DNA from: Solirubrobacterales bacterium
GTDB taxonomy: Bacteria; Actinomycetota; Thermoleophilia; Solirubrobacterales; 70-9
Direction of reading: 5' to 3'
Length of the DNA stretch: 64,000 bases
NCBI GenBank assembly: GCA_025936755.1
Contig: JAICSS010000008.1
Span: forward strand, 1-64,000
In this document: positions 8,685 through 18,320 of the stretch, one piece after another
Layout: each line of letters begins with the position of its first letter
How positions within the stretch are numbered: the stretch's first letter is position 1
Notes under the pieces: generated by a model
Told to the model about the DNA's origin: nothing
Database searches by the model: none
The model's input: only the letters and a program-made list of their open reading frames with translations
Translations under genes and position numbers: made by a program

Positions 8685-9852
8685 GCGCGAGACCGTCCTC
8701 GCCGAGACCGAGCGGGTCCTGCGGCAGAACTGGGTGACGGGCCGCCGCGGCGGGACCGCCTTCAGCTACACCGAGCCGAGCCCCGGCCGCTATCCCTGGC
8801 AGTGGTACTGGGACTCCTGCTTCGCGGCGATCGTCTGGCGCCGGTTCGAGCCGGCGCGGGCGCGGCTGGAGCTGGAGAGCCTGCTGGCGGCGCAGCGGCC
8901 CGACGGGTTCGTCGGCCACACGATCTTCTGGCGCAGCCACGTCTCCGGGCCGCGGCTGCTCTTCTACAACGTCCGCGACCGGCGGGCGCGGGAGACCGAG
9001 ACGATCCAGCCGCCGCTGCTCGCCTGGGCCTGGCGGATCGCCGTCGGCGACCCGAACGAGGAGCCGAGGATCGCGCGGCACGTCGACTGGCTGCGCCGCA
9101 ACCGCGACCTCGAGGGCGACGGGCTGCTCTGGATCGTCCAGCCCGACGAGTCCGGCCTCGACGCCTCGCCGAAGTTCGAAGAGGTCTGGGGGTGGCGGGC
9201 GAACGGGCGGATCGGCTTCCCGCTGCTGGTCCACCGCAACCGCAAGTTCGACTGGAACGCGCGGCGGATCCGCGACGCCGGCCATCCCGTCCTCTGCGAG
9301 GTGCTCGTCAACACCCTCTGGTCGCTGTCGCTGCAGGCGCTGGGGCGGCCCTCGGCGACGCCGGCCCTGGTCGACCGCCTCTGGGACGAGCGACGCGGGC
9401 TCTTCCTCGACGAGGCGCAGCCGGGCGGGACGCGGCCGCAGGCGCTGACCTGGGCCTCGCTGGCGCCGCTGGCCCTGCCCGACCTGCCGGAGCAGATCGG
9501 CCGTCGCCTGGTCGAGGAGCACCTGCTGAACGAGCGCGAGTTCCTGACCCCGGTGGCGCCGCCCTCGGTCGCGGCCGGCGAGCGCAGCTACGAACCCGGC
9601 GGCGGCCACGGCCCGATCCGCCGCTACTGGCGCGGACCGACCTGGGTCAACTCCGCCTGGCTCGTCTGGCTCGGCCTGCGCCGGCTCGGCTACGAGGCCG
9701 AGGCGCAGCGACTCGCGAACGGCGTGATCGGCGCCGTCGCCCGCGAAGGCCTGCGCGAGTACTACGACCCGCGCCACGGCAAGGGGCTGGGGGCGAAGGA
9801 CTTCGCCTGGTCGGCTTTAGCGGCAGAGCTGGCTGATCCGAAACCGCTCTGA
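8677..9852 (+). CDS. GH63-like (mannosylglycerate hydrolase type) glycoside hydrolase
   Basis: A 391-residue (alpha/alpha)6-barrel hydrolase of the MGH1/GH63-like type. Diagnostic stretches are WYWDSCFAAIVWRRFEP (about 43-59) with a candidate catalytic Asp, YWRGPTWVNSAWLVWLGL near 315 and GLREYYDPRHGKG near 360 with a candidate base Glu. Relatives hydrolyse mannosylglycerate, glucosylglycerate or related small alpha-glucosides used as compatible solutes. There is no signal peptide, so it acts in the cytoplasm. The gene overlaps the second permease by eight bases and ends the operon, tail to tail with infA. Confidence 0.85.
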   Translation: MSERETVLAETERVLRQNWVTGRRGGTAFSYTEPSPGRYPWQWYWDSCFAAIVWRRFEPARARLELESLLAAQRPDGFVGHTIFWRSHVSGPRLLFYNVRDRRARETETIQPPLLAWAWRIAVGDPNEEPRIARHVDWLRRNRDLEGDGLLWIVQPDESGLDASPKFEEVWGWRANGRIGFPLLVHRNRKFDWNARRIRDAGHPVLCEVLVNTLWSLSLQALGRPSATPALVDRLWDERRGLFLDEAQPGGTRPQALTWASLAPLALPDLPEQIGRRLVEEHLLNEREFLTPVAPPSVAAGERSYEPGGGHGPIRRYWRGPTWVNSAWLVWLGLRRLGYEAEAQRLANGVIGAVAREGLREYYDPRHGKGLGAKDFAWSALAAELADPKPL

Positions 9853-9859
9853 ACGCCGC

Positions 9860-10078
9860 CTATTTGTAGCGGTAGGTGATTCGCCCGCGATCCAAGTCAT
9901 AGGGCGAAAGCTCGATCTTCACGCGGTCGCCGGGGAGGATGCGGATGTAGTGGCGGCGCATCTTTCCCGAGATGTGGCCGAGCACGTCGTGGCCGTTGTC
10001 CAGCTTGACCCGGAACATCGTGTTGGGGAGAGCCTCGGTGATCTCCCCCTCCATTTCGATCTTTTCCTCTTTGGCCAT
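9860..10078 (-). CDS. infA: translation initiation factor IF-1
   Basis: A 72-residue OB-fold protein that binds the 30S A site during initiation. [19 protein letters not shown] and [20 protein letters not shown] are standard IF-1 sequence. The ATG at 10078 gives exactly the family length; longer in-frame readings are not needed. In many actinobacteria infA lies with rpmJ-rpsM; here it stands alone between a GH63-like gene and the CCA-adding enzyme, in the same direction as the latter. Confidence 0.97.
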   Translation of the reverse strand: MAKEEKIEMEGEITEALPNTMFRVKLDNGHDVLGHISGKMRRHYIRILPGDRVKIELSPYDLDRGRITYRYK

Positions 10079-10094
10079 GCGGGGCGGAGCGTAT

Positions 10095-11513
10095 CTAACG
10101 GCGCAGGTGTTGGAGGGCGCCCTTGCGGTCAGTGACTTCCCCTGCAAATTGCGCAGCCTCCAGCTCGGCGACCGCCTCGCCGAGCTCGGGGCCGGGGTCG
10201 ATCCCCAGCTCGGCGGCGATCTCGTCGCCGCGCAGCAACGGCGGCGGCGGCCCCTCGCGGCGCCAGTCGAGGCCGGCGGCGATCATCTCGCTGGCCAGCC
10301 GCAGGTGCGCGGAGACCATCTCCGGGCTGGCGATCGGGCCGGCGCCGCGGGCGGAGAGGCGGTCGGCGACGGTGAGCAGGGTGACGTCGACGGTGACGGG
10401 GTCGGTGGCGCGCAGGTAGGCGTGGACCCGGCGCCGCGACAGCGGCATCTCGGGGATCAGGAACCCGAGCCGCAGGTGGTGCCGGGCCAGGCCCTGCAGG
10501 TGCTGGGTGAGGCGGCGGCTGGCGCGCAGGCGGAGGCAGATCTCGCCGATCACCTCCGCCCCCACCTCGTCGTGGCCGCGGAAGCCGACGAAGCCGTCGC
10601 GCTCGGCCTTCGTCGCCGGCTTGGCGATGTCGTGGAAGAGGGCGCCGAAACGCAGCGCGGTGCGGCGGGTCATCTCGTCGGCGAGCGGCTCGTCGAGCAG
10701 GGCGGCGACCTCGGCGGCGCGATCGCCGGCGAAGCGCTCGAGGTCGGCCTCGACTTCGAGCGTGTGCTCGAGCACGGCGACCGTGTGGTCGTAGACGTCG
10801 AGGTGGTGGTTCGGCCCCTGCTCGACCCCGCGCAGCGTCTCCAGCTCGGGCAGGACGACGCCGGTGATCCCGAGCTCGTCGAGCAGCCGCAGTCCGCGCA
10901 ACGGGTCGGGCCCGCCGAGGAGCTGCCGCAGCTCCGCCAGCTGCCGCTCGCCCGCCGGGTCGGCGGCACGCGCGGAGCAGGCGCGGGCAAGGTCCAGCGT
11001 CCCTTGCTCGATCTCCAGGTCCATCTCGGCCGCCAGGCGCGCTGCCCGCAGCAGCCGCAGCGGGTCGCTCGCGAAGCTCTCGGCGCCGACCGCGCGCAGC
11101 CGCCTCTCGGCCAGGTCGGCGAGGCCGCCGTGGGGGTCGAGCGGCTCCTCGCCGCCGAGCGGCACCGCAACCGCGCCGATGGTGAAGTCGCGCGCCGCCA
11201 GGTCCTCCTCGATGCCCTCGCCGCGCAGGGCGGTGACGTCGATCTGCCAGCCGTGCTTCTGGGCCGCGACGCGCCAGGTCCCGAACTCGGCCGAGAGCTC
11301 GAAGGCGTGCTCGCCGAGCGCGGCGGCGATCGCCTTCGCGACGGCGCCGGGATCGCCGGCCGCGGCGAGGTCGAGGTCGGCGACCTCCCGGCCGAGGGCG
11401 GCGTCGCGCACGGCGCCGCCGACGACCCAGACGCCCTCGGCGTCCCTCAAGGCGCGCCGCACCGCCGCCACGACGGGTGCGTCGGCGAGGCGGGTGGCGC
11501 TTTCGTCAGCCAT
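10095..11513 (-). CDS. cca: CCA tRNA nucleotidyltransferase with HD domain
   Basis: A 472-residue class II nucleotidyltransferase that repairs or adds the 3' CCA of tRNA. The head has [12 protein letters not shown], the metal-binding DLDLA and RDFTIGAVA. The neck follows with [17 protein letters not shown]-terminal HD phosphohydrolase-like domain is marked by [13 protein letters not shown]. The strict specificity (CCA-adding or poly(A) polymerase) is not readable, but actinobacteria usually carry one CCA enzyme of this kind. It is 21 bases downstream of alr in the same direction. Confidence 0.93.
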   Translation of the reverse strand: MADESATRLADAPVVAAVRRALRDAEGVWVVGGAVRDAALGREVADLDLAAAGDPGAVAKAIAAALGEHAFELSAEFGTWRVAAQKHGWQIDVTALRGEGIEEDLAARDFTIGAVAVPLGGEEPLDPHGGLADLAERRLRAVGAESFASDPLRLLRAARLAAEMDLEIEQGTLDLARACSARAADPAGERQLAELRQLLGGPDPLRGLRLLDELGITGVVLPELETLRGVEQGPNHHLDVYDHTVAVLEHTLEVEADLERFAGDRAAEVAALLDEPLADEMTRRTALRFGALFHDIAKPATKAERDGFVGFRGHDEVGAEVIGEICLRLRASRRLTQHLQGLARHHLRLGFLIPEMPLSRRRVHAYLRATDPVTVDVTLLTVADRLSARGAGPIASPEMVSAHLRLASEMIAAGLDWRREGPPPPLLRGDEIAAELGIDPGPELGEAVAELEAAQFAGEVTDRKGALQHLRR

Positions 11514-11534
11514 GGGGATACAAAAGCGCCTCGG

Positions 11535-12644
11535 TCAAGCCGGCCGCCGCGGCACCCGGGACGAGATCGCGCAGGCGACCTCGTAGTTGATCGTGTCCAG
11601 GCGATCCGCGAGCTCCTCGGCGAGGACCTGCTCCCCGCCCTGGCGCCCGATCAGGATCGCCTCCTGGCCCGGCTCGACCTCGGTCTCGGGCCCGAGGTCG
11701 ATCGTGATGTTGTCCATCGAGACGGCGCCGACGAGCGGGTGGCGGCGGCCGCCGACGAGGACGTCGGCGTTGTTGGCGAGGGCGCGGCGGACGCCGTCGC
11801 CGTAGCCGAGCGGGATCACCCCGACCCAGGTGTCGACCGGCGCCGTCCACCTGCGGCCGTAGCCGGCGCTGGCGCCGGCGGGGAAGTGCTTGACGTCGGC
11901 GACGTGGGAGTGCAGCGAGAGCGCCGGCAGCAGGCCGTGCGCGGCGGGATCCCGCTGGAAGGGATCGAGCCCGTAGATCGCCACGCCGCAGCGGGCCATC
12001 TCGTAGTGGGAGCGCTTGTCGCGGAGGACGGCGGCGCTGTTGGCGGCGTGAGCGATGGCATGGGGGTACTCCGCCTTGACCGCCGCGACGACCTCGTCGA
12101 AGCGGTCGAGCTGCTCGTCGAAGTAGGGCGACTCGGGTTCGTCGGCGGTGGCGAGGTGGGTCCAGATCCCCGCCAGCTCGAGATCGGGGTCCGCGGCGCA
12201 GGCGCGGGCCAGCTCCAGCACCTCGCCGGCGTCGCGGTTGCCGAGCCGGCCCATGCCGCTGTCGTACTTGACGTGGACGCGGGCGCGGCGGCCGTGAGCG
12301 CGGGCCCGGTCGGCGACGAGGCGCCGGAAGTCGTCCCGCCAGACGGCGAGCTCCGAGCCGGCGGAGAACGCGCCGTCCACCTCCTCGATCGTCAGCGCCC
12401 CCATCGTCAGCAGCGGCACGTGCTGGAAGCGACGGCCGATCTGCTCCGCCTCCGCCGCCGTCGCTACCGCGAGACGGGTGGCCCCCCCCTTCAAGGCGGC
12501 GTCGGCGCAGCCGTCGGCTCCGTGCCCGTAACCGTCTGCCTTGACGACGGCGCAGAGCTCGGCCCCCTCCGTCAGCTCGGCCTTCAGCCGCGCGCAGTTG
12601 GCACGGACAGCCTCGAAATCGATCCGGGCGAACGCCCGCTCCAT
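11535..12644 (-). CDS. alr: alanine racemase
   Basis: A 369-residue fold-type III PLP enzyme interconverting L- and D-alanine for peptidoglycan. The PLP lysine is Lys35 in VVKADGYGHG. The second catalytic base is the Tyr in ASAGYGRRW (about residue 255). Other family marks are YDSGMGRLGNR and IPLGYGDGVRR. Start is the ATG at 12644, directly beside the CBS-protein stop. It belongs to the cell-wall/translation run that reaches from rplM to alr, an order also found in mycobacteria. Confidence 0.96.
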   Translation of the reverse strand: MERAFARIDFEAVRANCARLKAELTEGAELCAVVKADGYGHGADGCADAALKGGATRLAVATAAEAEQIGRRFQHVPLLTMGALTIEEVDGAFSAGSELAVWRDDFRRLVADRARAHGRRARVHVKYDSGMGRLGNRDAGEVLELARACAADPDLELAGIWTHLATADEPESPYFDEQLDRFDEVVAAVKAEYPHAIAHAANSAAVLRDKRSHYEMARCGVAIYGLDPFQRDPAAHGLLPALSLHSHVADVKHFPAGASAGYGRRWTAPVDTWVGVIPLGYGDGVRRALANNADVLVGGRRHPLVGAVSMDNITIDLGPETEVEPGQEAILIGRQGGEQVLAEELADRLDTINYEVACAISSRVPRRPA

Positions 12645-12648
12645 GGCT

Positions 12649-13113
12649 CTAGTCGCCGTCGACCAGGGCGGCGAGCGCGTCGGCCCTGGTGACCATGCCG
12701 ACCAGGTAGCCGTCGGTGTCCACGACGGGCAGGTGGTTGTGGTGCTTGTCGGCGATTTTCTTCGCCACCCGGTCGGCCGCCTCGTAGTCGTGGGCGACGA
12801 TCGGGTCCGCGGTCATTAGCTCCGAGACTTCGGTGGCGAAGGCTTTTTCCAGGCGCTCCTCGAACCCCTTCATCGAGCCGACGAAGACGATCCCGCCCAT
12901 GATGTTGAGGTAGTGCGGCAGATGCAGGTCCGACTCCTCCTCGCTGAGGACGAGGTCGGACTCGCTGACGATCCCGACCAGCTTGTTGTCGTTGTCGACG
13001 ACCGGGATCGCGCCGAGGTCGGTCTTCGAGAGCAGGTCGATCGCGGTGCGGGCGTCGTCGCTGGGATGGACGCTGGGAACGTCGCGGGCCATGACCTCTC
13101 CGGCGGTCTTCAT
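12649..13113 (-). CDS. tandem CBS-domain protein
   Basis: A 154-residue protein made almost entirely of two CBS domains (about 10-65 and 95-150). Each has the typical TAIDLLSKTDLGAIPVVD or HNHLPVVDTDGYLVGMV core. CBS pairs bind adenine nucleotides or S-adenosylmethionine and act as energy sensors. No effector domain is attached, so it is a stand-alone CBS protein. It lies between nnr and alr with gaps of 10 and 4 bases, so it is in their operon. Ligand and target are unknown. Confidence 0.9.
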   Translation of the reverse strand: MKTAGEVMARDVPSVHPSDDARTAIDLLSKTDLGAIPVVDNDNKLVGIVSESDLVLSEEESDLHLPHYLNIMGGIVFVGSMKGFEERLEKAFATEVSELMTADPIVAHDYEAADRVAKKIADKHHNHLPVVDTDGYLVGMVTRADALAALVDGD

Positions 13114-13123
13114 GGCCGCGAGG

Positions 13124-14644
13124 TTATTCGACCGGCCCGTCGGGACGCAGCGCCGGCGGGATCGAGTCGGCGACGTCGCTGGCGATCACCGACTCGGCGG
13201 CGCCGACCCGGGCAGCCGCGTCGCGGCCGGCGCGGGCATGGGCGACGACCGCGGCGCAGGCGGCGGCGAAGGGGTCCTCCATGCGGGCGAGGAGGCCGGC
13301 GGCGATGCCGGAGAGGACGTCGCCGCTGCCGGCCGTGGCGAGCGCCGGCGCCGAGACGCCGTTGACGGCGGTGCGGGAGCCGTCGGTGACGATCGTGTCG
13401 TCGCCCTTGAGGACGACGATCGCGCCGGCGGCTTCGGCGGCTTCGCGGGCGCTGGCGAGCCGGTGGGCGTCGACCTCGGCGGAGTCGCGCTCGAGCAGCC
13501 TGCCCAGCTCGCCGGCGTGCGGGGTGAGGACCGTCGGCGCCTGCCGGTCCCGCAGCTCCCCGAGGCGCCCGGCGAAGGCGTTGAGACCGTCGGCGTCGAG
13601 GACGAGCGGCGCCTCGATTCTCGGCACCGCCGAGCGGGCCAGCTCGAAGGAGCCGGGGTCCTTGCCCAGGCCAGGGCCGAAGATGCCGGCGGCGGCGCGC
13701 TCGAAGGTCCGCAGCACCGCCTTCTCCGAGGCCGGGACGAGGCAGCCGTCGCCGCCGGCGCAGCCGACCGACATCACCTCCGGCTGGGCCAGCTCGAAGA
13801 CCATCTCCAGGTCGGCGGGCACGGCAACGGTCGCATAGCCGGCCCCGGCGCGGATCGCCGCCAGCGAGGCCATCCGCACCGCCCCGGTCAACCCCCGCGA
13901 GCCGCCGGCGATCGCGACCTGACCGGAGCTGAACTTGGTCGAGCGGGGCCCACGCCGCGGCGCCAGGTCGAGGACGGAAGCGTCGATCTCTCCCGCTGCC
14001 GCCTCGCCGGGAACCCCGGCCGGGATCCCGATCGCCGCCACCCGCAGCTCACCCGTGTGCCACTTGCCGGGCGCCACCCGCTGGCCGACCTTGGCGGCGT
14101 GGAAGCTGACCGTGACGTCGGCCTCGACCGCCTCGCCGGCCACCTCCCCGCTGGAAGCGTCGACCCCGGAAGCGACGTCGCAGGCGACGACCGGCGCCCC
14201 GCCCCCGTTGATCGCCCGAATCGCCGAAGCGGCCGGCTCCCGCGGCGTCCCTTCGAACCCGGTCCCGAAGATCGCGTCGACCACCGCGCCGGACCCCTCC
14301 AGCCTGCCCGCGAAGTCCCCCTCGACCAGCTCCCCCCCGAACCGCTCGTAGTTGGCCGCCGCGTCCCCCCGCAGCTCCTCCCCGGGCCAAAGCAGCAGCG
14401 CCTCCACCTCGAACCCCATCTCCCGCAGCAGCCGCGCCGCCACGAATCCGTCGCCAGCGTTGTTCCCTTTGCCGCAGACAACTCGCACGACCCCCTGAGG
14501 CGCCAGCTCGGCAACGGTCCCGGCCACCGCCCGCCCGGCGACCTCCATCAACTCCAGCGAAGGAACCCCCCGCTCCTCGATCGCCCACCGATCGACCGCC
14601 CTCATGCCTTCGGCGTCAAACAGCGGCTTCAGCCACGGCTCCAT
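13124..14644 (-). CDS. nnr: bifunctional NAD(P)H-hydrate epimerase/dehydratase
   Basis: A 506-residue repair enzyme for hydrated NADH/NADPH. The N-terminal YjeF epimerase domain (about 1-215) contains VCGKGNNAGDGFVAARLL. The C-terminal ribokinase-fold dehydratase (about 225-500) contains GSRGLTGAVRMASLAA, LTPHAGELGRLL, VVLKGDDTIV and the ATP/ADP-binding ATAGSGDVLSGI. Both halves look intact. It lies 10 bases upstream of the CBS gene. The 5' flank holds a strong inverted repeat. Confidence 0.95.
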   Translation of the reverse strand: MEPWLKPLFDAEGMRAVDRWAIEERGVPSLELMEVAGRAVAGTVAELAPQGVVRVVCGKGNNAGDGFVAARLLREMGFEVEALLLWPGEELRGDAAANYERFGGELVEGDFAGRLEGSGAVVDAIFGTGFEGTPREPAASAIRAINGGGAPVVACDVASGVDASSGEVAGEAVEADVTVSFHAAKVGQRVAPGKWHTGELRVAAIGIPAGVPGEAAAGEIDASVLDLAPRRGPRSTKFSSGQVAIAGGSRGLTGAVRMASLAAIRAGAGYATVAVPADLEMVFELAQPEVMSVGCAGGDGCLVPASEKAVLRTFERAAAGIFGPGLGKDPGSFELARSAVPRIEAPLVLDADGLNAFAGRLGELRDRQAPTVLTPHAGELGRLLERDSAEVDAHRLASAREAAEAAGAIVVLKGDDTIVTDGSRTAVNGVSAPALATAGSGDVLSGIAAGLLARMEDPFAAACAAVVAHARAGRDAAARVGAAESVIASDVADSIPPALRPDGPVE

Positions 14645-14668
14645 GAGCCCTCAGCCTATGCGTAGTCA

Positions 14669-14789
14669 GAGGGGACCGGTGGGGGTCCCTGGGTACTCCG
14701 CATGGAGCCGCGCCAATACCGCTCGAGGCGTCAGCCCAACCACAAGTCTCGCGGCGGAGGTGCTCCCAGGGACCCCCACCGGTCCCCTC
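14669..14789. repeat. 25-bp perfect inverted repeat, long stem-loop
   Basis: The arms lie at 14669-14693 and 14765-14789 and are exact reverse complements over 25 bases, with the core GGTGGGGGTCCCTGGG. Just inside, CTCCGC and GCGGAG add six more complementary bases after a short mismatch, so transcripts of either strand can form a long hairpin. It fills most of the 158-base gap between nnr and the DUF3352 gene. There is no U-run. A related GGGGGTCCC-type dyad lies before guaA. Confidence 0.8.
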
Positions 14790-14802
14790 CCCCACCAGCG
14801 GG

Positions 14803-16362
14803 CTACTTGATCCCGACGATCAGCTTCGCGGTAGCCAGATCGCCCGAGGCTTCGGATCCGAGCGCCAGGTAGTCGATCTTCCGCAGGTAGGGCTTCGCTT
14901 CCTCGAAGCCTTCTTCGCCCGCAGGCACCAGCGCCGTCGCCAGCTTCAGGGCGGAGCCGCCGTCGAGGTAGGCGGAGATCGGGGTGCCGCCGAGGGCGTC
15001 GACGGCTTCCTGGTAGGAGGCCGAGTCGGCGAGGGTCTTGCCCGATTCCTGGAAGCTCGAGAGGGTCGCCGCGAGGCCGTAGCCGATCGCGATGCGACTG
15101 CCCTTGGCGACGACGACGACCGGCTGGCGCCCCAGTTCGGGGCTGCGGATCGAGAAGCCGCTGGCGCCTTCGGTGATCTTGGTGATCCCGGGGGTGCCGG
15201 TGGAGCGGAGGAAGAGGCCGAGGTTGGAGACCGTGTTCTTGGCCTTTTCCTCGTTTTCGGCTTCGAGGATGAGGGCGCCCCCGAGGCTGCTTTCGCTGTT
15301 GCCGGTGACGTAGCCGCCGACGTCGCCGATCGAGCTGGCGATCGATTCGAGGTCGACCCCCGCTTCCTTCAGCGTCTTCTTCAGCTTGTGCGCCGGAATC
15401 CCCTCGCTCGGGATCCCCTCGGCGTCGATCCGGTCGATCCCTTCGTTGAAGCGCTCGCCGAATTCAGCCGAGGCGAAGGCGGCGACCGAGGTGGCCGGCA
15501 GCGAGCCGAGCAGCTCGGAGGCGTCGCCGGCCGGCGGGTTTTCGCCGCCGAGATCGGTGCTGAGATCGACCTCGATCCGGTTCGACCCGGGGACGAGGCT
15601 GGCGACCGCGGTCGCTTCCTTCGGTTCGATCCCGACGCTGTCGAGGAAGAGTTCGGTTTCGGAATCGATTTCGCTGCCGGCTTCCTCGATCAGGCCGCCG
15701 ACGTCGACGAAGACGCTGGCGGCGCTGTCGCCCGGGACGCCGGAGACGGCGCTGGCGTAGGTCTCCTGGCCACCGAGGTTGTCCCCGTTGGAGGCGTCGA
15801 CCATCGACTTGAAGATCGCTTCGTCTTCGGCGAAGACGACGAGGCCGTCGAAGACCCCGATCGTCGTCTCGTCTTCCCGGACCTTGAAGTCGACGCCTTC
15901 GTAGGAGCCGTCTTTGGCAGATTCGCCTCCGGATTCGACCTGCTTGTCGACGAATTCGCGCGCTTCCGCTTCGTCCGAGGTCTGGATCGCGGCGCCGTAG
16001 CCTTCGAAGTCTTCTTCTTCGTAGTCCTGCAGGAAGAGCCCGGCTTCCTCGCCCAGCCACGGCTCGACTTCCTTTTCGAAGTCGAACGCTTCGCCGTCTT
16101 CGGAGGCCGAGCCCTCGAGCTCTTCGGCGATCAGGCCGCCGAGGTCGTCGACCCCGGCGATTTCCTTCGCCAGCGCCTCGAGGTTCTGCTTCGTTTCGCC
16201 TTCGGGGCGGATCGTGAAGTCGACGAAGACCGGCGCCTGCGCGGGCGCCACGCTGGCCGGATCGGTGCCGCCGCTGCCACCGCCGTTGCCGCCGCCGCAA
16301 CCGGCGACGAGGAGGGCGGCCAGAGCTGCGAGGAGGACTGGGAGGACGAGACGGTGCTTCAC
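14803..16362 (-). CDS. DUF3352 lipoprotein
   Basis: About 519 residues from a GTG at 16362 (a TTG 11 codons upstream, 16395, is an alternative). The signal ends in a lipobox, LLVAGCGGG, so Cys22 would be lipidated, followed by a Gly/Ser linker. The rest matches the DUF3352 type: repeated GVDFKVREDE/VGVFDGLVVFAEDEAIFKSMVDAS-like elements and a late SAYLDGGSALKLA region. These proteins are secreted or membrane-anchored and of unknown function. Glu is encoded mostly by GAA, unlike the flanking genes. It lies downstream of glmS on the same strand. Confidence 0.85.
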   Translation of the reverse strand: MKHRLVLPVLLAALAALLVAGCGGGNGGGSGGTDPASVAPAQAPVFVDFTIRPEGETKQNLEALAKEIAGVDDLGGLIAEELEGSASEDGEAFDFEKEVEPWLGEEAGLFLQDYEEEDFEGYGAAIQTSDEAEAREFVDKQVESGGESAKDGSYEGVDFKVREDETTIGVFDGLVVFAEDEAIFKSMVDASNGDNLGGQETYASAVSGVPGDSAASVFVDVGGLIEEAGSEIDSETELFLDSVGIEPKEATAVASLVPGSNRIEVDLSTDLGGENPPAGDASELLGSLPATSVAAFASAEFGERFNEGIDRIDAEGIPSEGIPAHKLKKTLKEAGVDLESIASSIGDVGGYVTGNSESSLGGALILEAENEEKAKNTVSNLGLFLRSTGTPGITKITEGASGFSIRSPELGRQPVVVVAKGSRIAIGYGLAATLSSFQESGKTLADSASYQEAVDALGGTPISAYLDGGSALKLATALVPAGEEGFEEAKPYLRKIDYLALGSEASGDLATAKLIVGIK

Positions 16363-16428
16363 GGAGGCGGGCACTCTAGCGAGCGTTTTGGACAACTTCA
16401 GCCGACCAGGCGCCGCCCGGAGGGCCTG

Positions 16429-18279
16429 TCACTCGACGGTGACGGTCTTGGCCAGGTTGCGCGGCTGGTCGACGTTGAGGCCGCGGTTGCGGGCGATGTC
16501 GTAGGCCAGCAGCTGCAGCGGCAGGATCGCGACGATCGGCTGCAGGATCCAGTCGGTCGCGGCCACCTCGATCGTCTCGTCGGCGACCTCGGCGACGCGC
16601 GAGTCGCCGGCGGTGGCGATCCCGATCGTCTGCGCCCCCCGCGCCCGCACCTCCTCGACGTTGGAGAGGACCTTCTCCAGCACCGGGCTCGCGGTGGCGA
16701 CGCAGATCACCGGCGTCGAATCGTCGAGCAGGGCGATCGGGCCGTGCTTCATCTCGCCGGCGGCATAGGCGTCGGTCGGGATGTAGCTGATCTCCTTAAG
16801 CTTCAGCGCCCCCTCGAGGCAGATCGGCAGGCCGATGTGGCGGCCCAGGTAGAGGAAGAAGTTCTGGGCGCTGTGCCGATCGGCGACCTCGCGGGCGGGG
16901 CCTTCCGTCGCCGCCAGCGTCTCCTCCATCTTCGACGGCAGCGTCTTCATCTCGGCGACCAGCTCGGCCAGCCGCGCGGGCGGCAGGGTCCCCCGCAGCT
17001 CGGCGATCCGCAGGCCCAGCAGGTACATCGCCGCCACCTGGGCGACGAAGGTCTTGGTCGCGGCGACGCCGATCTCCAGCCCGGCGCGGGTGTAGAGGAC
17101 GGCGTCGGCGTCGCGGGTCGCCTGGCTGCCCATGATGTTGGTGATCGCCAGCACCGTCGCCCCGGCCTCGCGCGCCAGCCGCATCGCCGCCAGGGTGTCG
17201 GCGGTCTCTCCCGACTGGGTGATCCCGATCACCAGGTCGCCCTCGCCGACGACCGGGTTGCGGTAGCGGTACTCGGAGGCGATGTCCATCTCCACCGGCA
17301 CCCGCGCCCACTCCTCGATCGCGTAGCGGCCGACCAGGCCGGCGTGGTAGGAGGTGCCGCAGGCGACGATGACGATCCGCCGCACGCCGCGGAGCAGCTC
17401 GTCGGAGAGCTCGACGTCGGAGAGGTCGACGCCCTCGGCCCCGGGCAGGCGGTCGGTGAGCGTCTCGGCGACCGCGTCGGCCTGTTCGTGGATCTCCTTC
17501 AGCATGAAGGTCTCGTAGCCGCCCTTCTCGGCGGCCTCGGCGTCCCAGCTCACCTCTTCGATCGCGCGCGCGATCGGGTTGCCCTCGGTGTCGGTGACGC
17601 GGACCGCGCCGGCTTCGATTTCGACGATCTCGCCGTTTTCGATCGGCATCGCGGTGCGGGTGTCGGCGAGGAAGGCGGGGATCGCCGAGGCGAGGAAGGT
17701 CTCCCCGTCGCCGACCCCGGCGACCAGCGGGCACTCCTTGCGGGCGCCGAGCAGCCGCCGCGGCTCGTCGGCGTGCATGGCGACGAAGGCGTAGTGGCCG
17801 CGCAGCTCGGCGTAGGCGGCGCGGACGGCGGCGGCAAGGTCGCCGTCGTAGTGGGCGGCGATCAGGTGGGCGACGACCTCGGCGTCGGTCTCGGAGGTGA
17901 AGTCCCGCCCTTCCCCCTGCAGGCGCCGGCGCAGCTCCGAGTGGTTCTCGACGATCCCGTTGAGGACGATGTGGACGCGGCCGGAGCTGTCGTCGTGCGG
18001 GTGCGCGTTCTCCTCGGTGACGCGGCCGTGGGTGGCCCAGCGGGTGTGGGCGATCCCGGTCGCCGCCTCCGGCAGCGGCCCGGCGCCGTTGTCGGCGCGG
18101 GCGTCGACGGCGGCCCTCAGGTTGGCGAGGTTGCCGACCGCGTGCACGCTCTCGACCTCGCCGTCGGCGAGCACGGAGAGGCCGGCCGAGTCATAGCCCC
18201 GGTATTCGAGCTTTTCCAGCCCCGAGAGCAGCAGCTCCTCGCAGGGCCGGCCGCCCACGTATCCGACGATGCCGCACAT
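16429..18279 (-). CDS. glmS: glutamine-fructose-6-phosphate aminotransferase
   Basis: A 616-residue enzyme that makes glucosamine-6-phosphate for peptidoglycan. The mature N-terminus is Cys2 of MCGIVGYVGG, the Ntn glutaminase nucleophile. The glutaminase domain covers about 1-220 (THGRVTEENAHPH). Two SIS sugar-isomerase domains follow, with CGTSYHAG, TQSGETADT and the C-terminal RNLAKTVTVE. All expected parts are present. glmM lies 41 bases upstream on the same strand, so consecutive steps of UDP-GlcNAc synthesis are encoded together. Confidence 0.97.
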   Translation of the reverse strand: MCGIVGYVGGRPCEELLLSGLEKLEYRGYDSAGLSVLADGEVESVHAVGNLANLRAAVDARADNGAGPLPEAATGIAHTRWATHGRVTEENAHPHDDSSGRVHIVLNGIVENHSELRRRLQGEGRDFTSETDAEVVAHLIAAHYDGDLAAAVRAAYAELRGHYAFVAMHADEPRRLLGARKECPLVAGVGDGETFLASAIPAFLADTRTAMPIENGEIVEIEAGAVRVTDTEGNPIARAIEEVSWDAEAAEKGGYETFMLKEIHEQADAVAETLTDRLPGAEGVDLSDVELSDELLRGVRRIVIVACGTSYHAGLVGRYAIEEWARVPVEMDIASEYRYRNPVVGEGDLVIGITQSGETADTLAAMRLAREAGATVLAITNIMGSQATRDADAVLYTRAGLEIGVAATKTFVAQVAAMYLLGLRIAELRGTLPPARLAELVAEMKTLPSKMEETLAATEGPAREVADRHSAQNFFLYLGRHIGLPICLEGALKLKEISYIPTDAYAAGEMKHGPIALLDDSTPVICVATASPVLEKVLSNVEEVRARGAQTIGIATAGDSRVAEVADETIEVAATDWILQPIVAILPLQLLAYDIARNRGLNVDQPRNLAKTVTVE

Positions 18280-18320
18280 GGAAGGCGAGTAAGGGTAGAG
18301 GGCGGGGCCTGCGGAGCCGT

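Noticed and set aside
9972-12692. 906-residue open frame on the plus strand
   Set aside because: It is antisense to infA, cca and alr, is composed of Gly/Ala/Arg/Asp low-complexity sequence and arises from GC-rich third-position bias.
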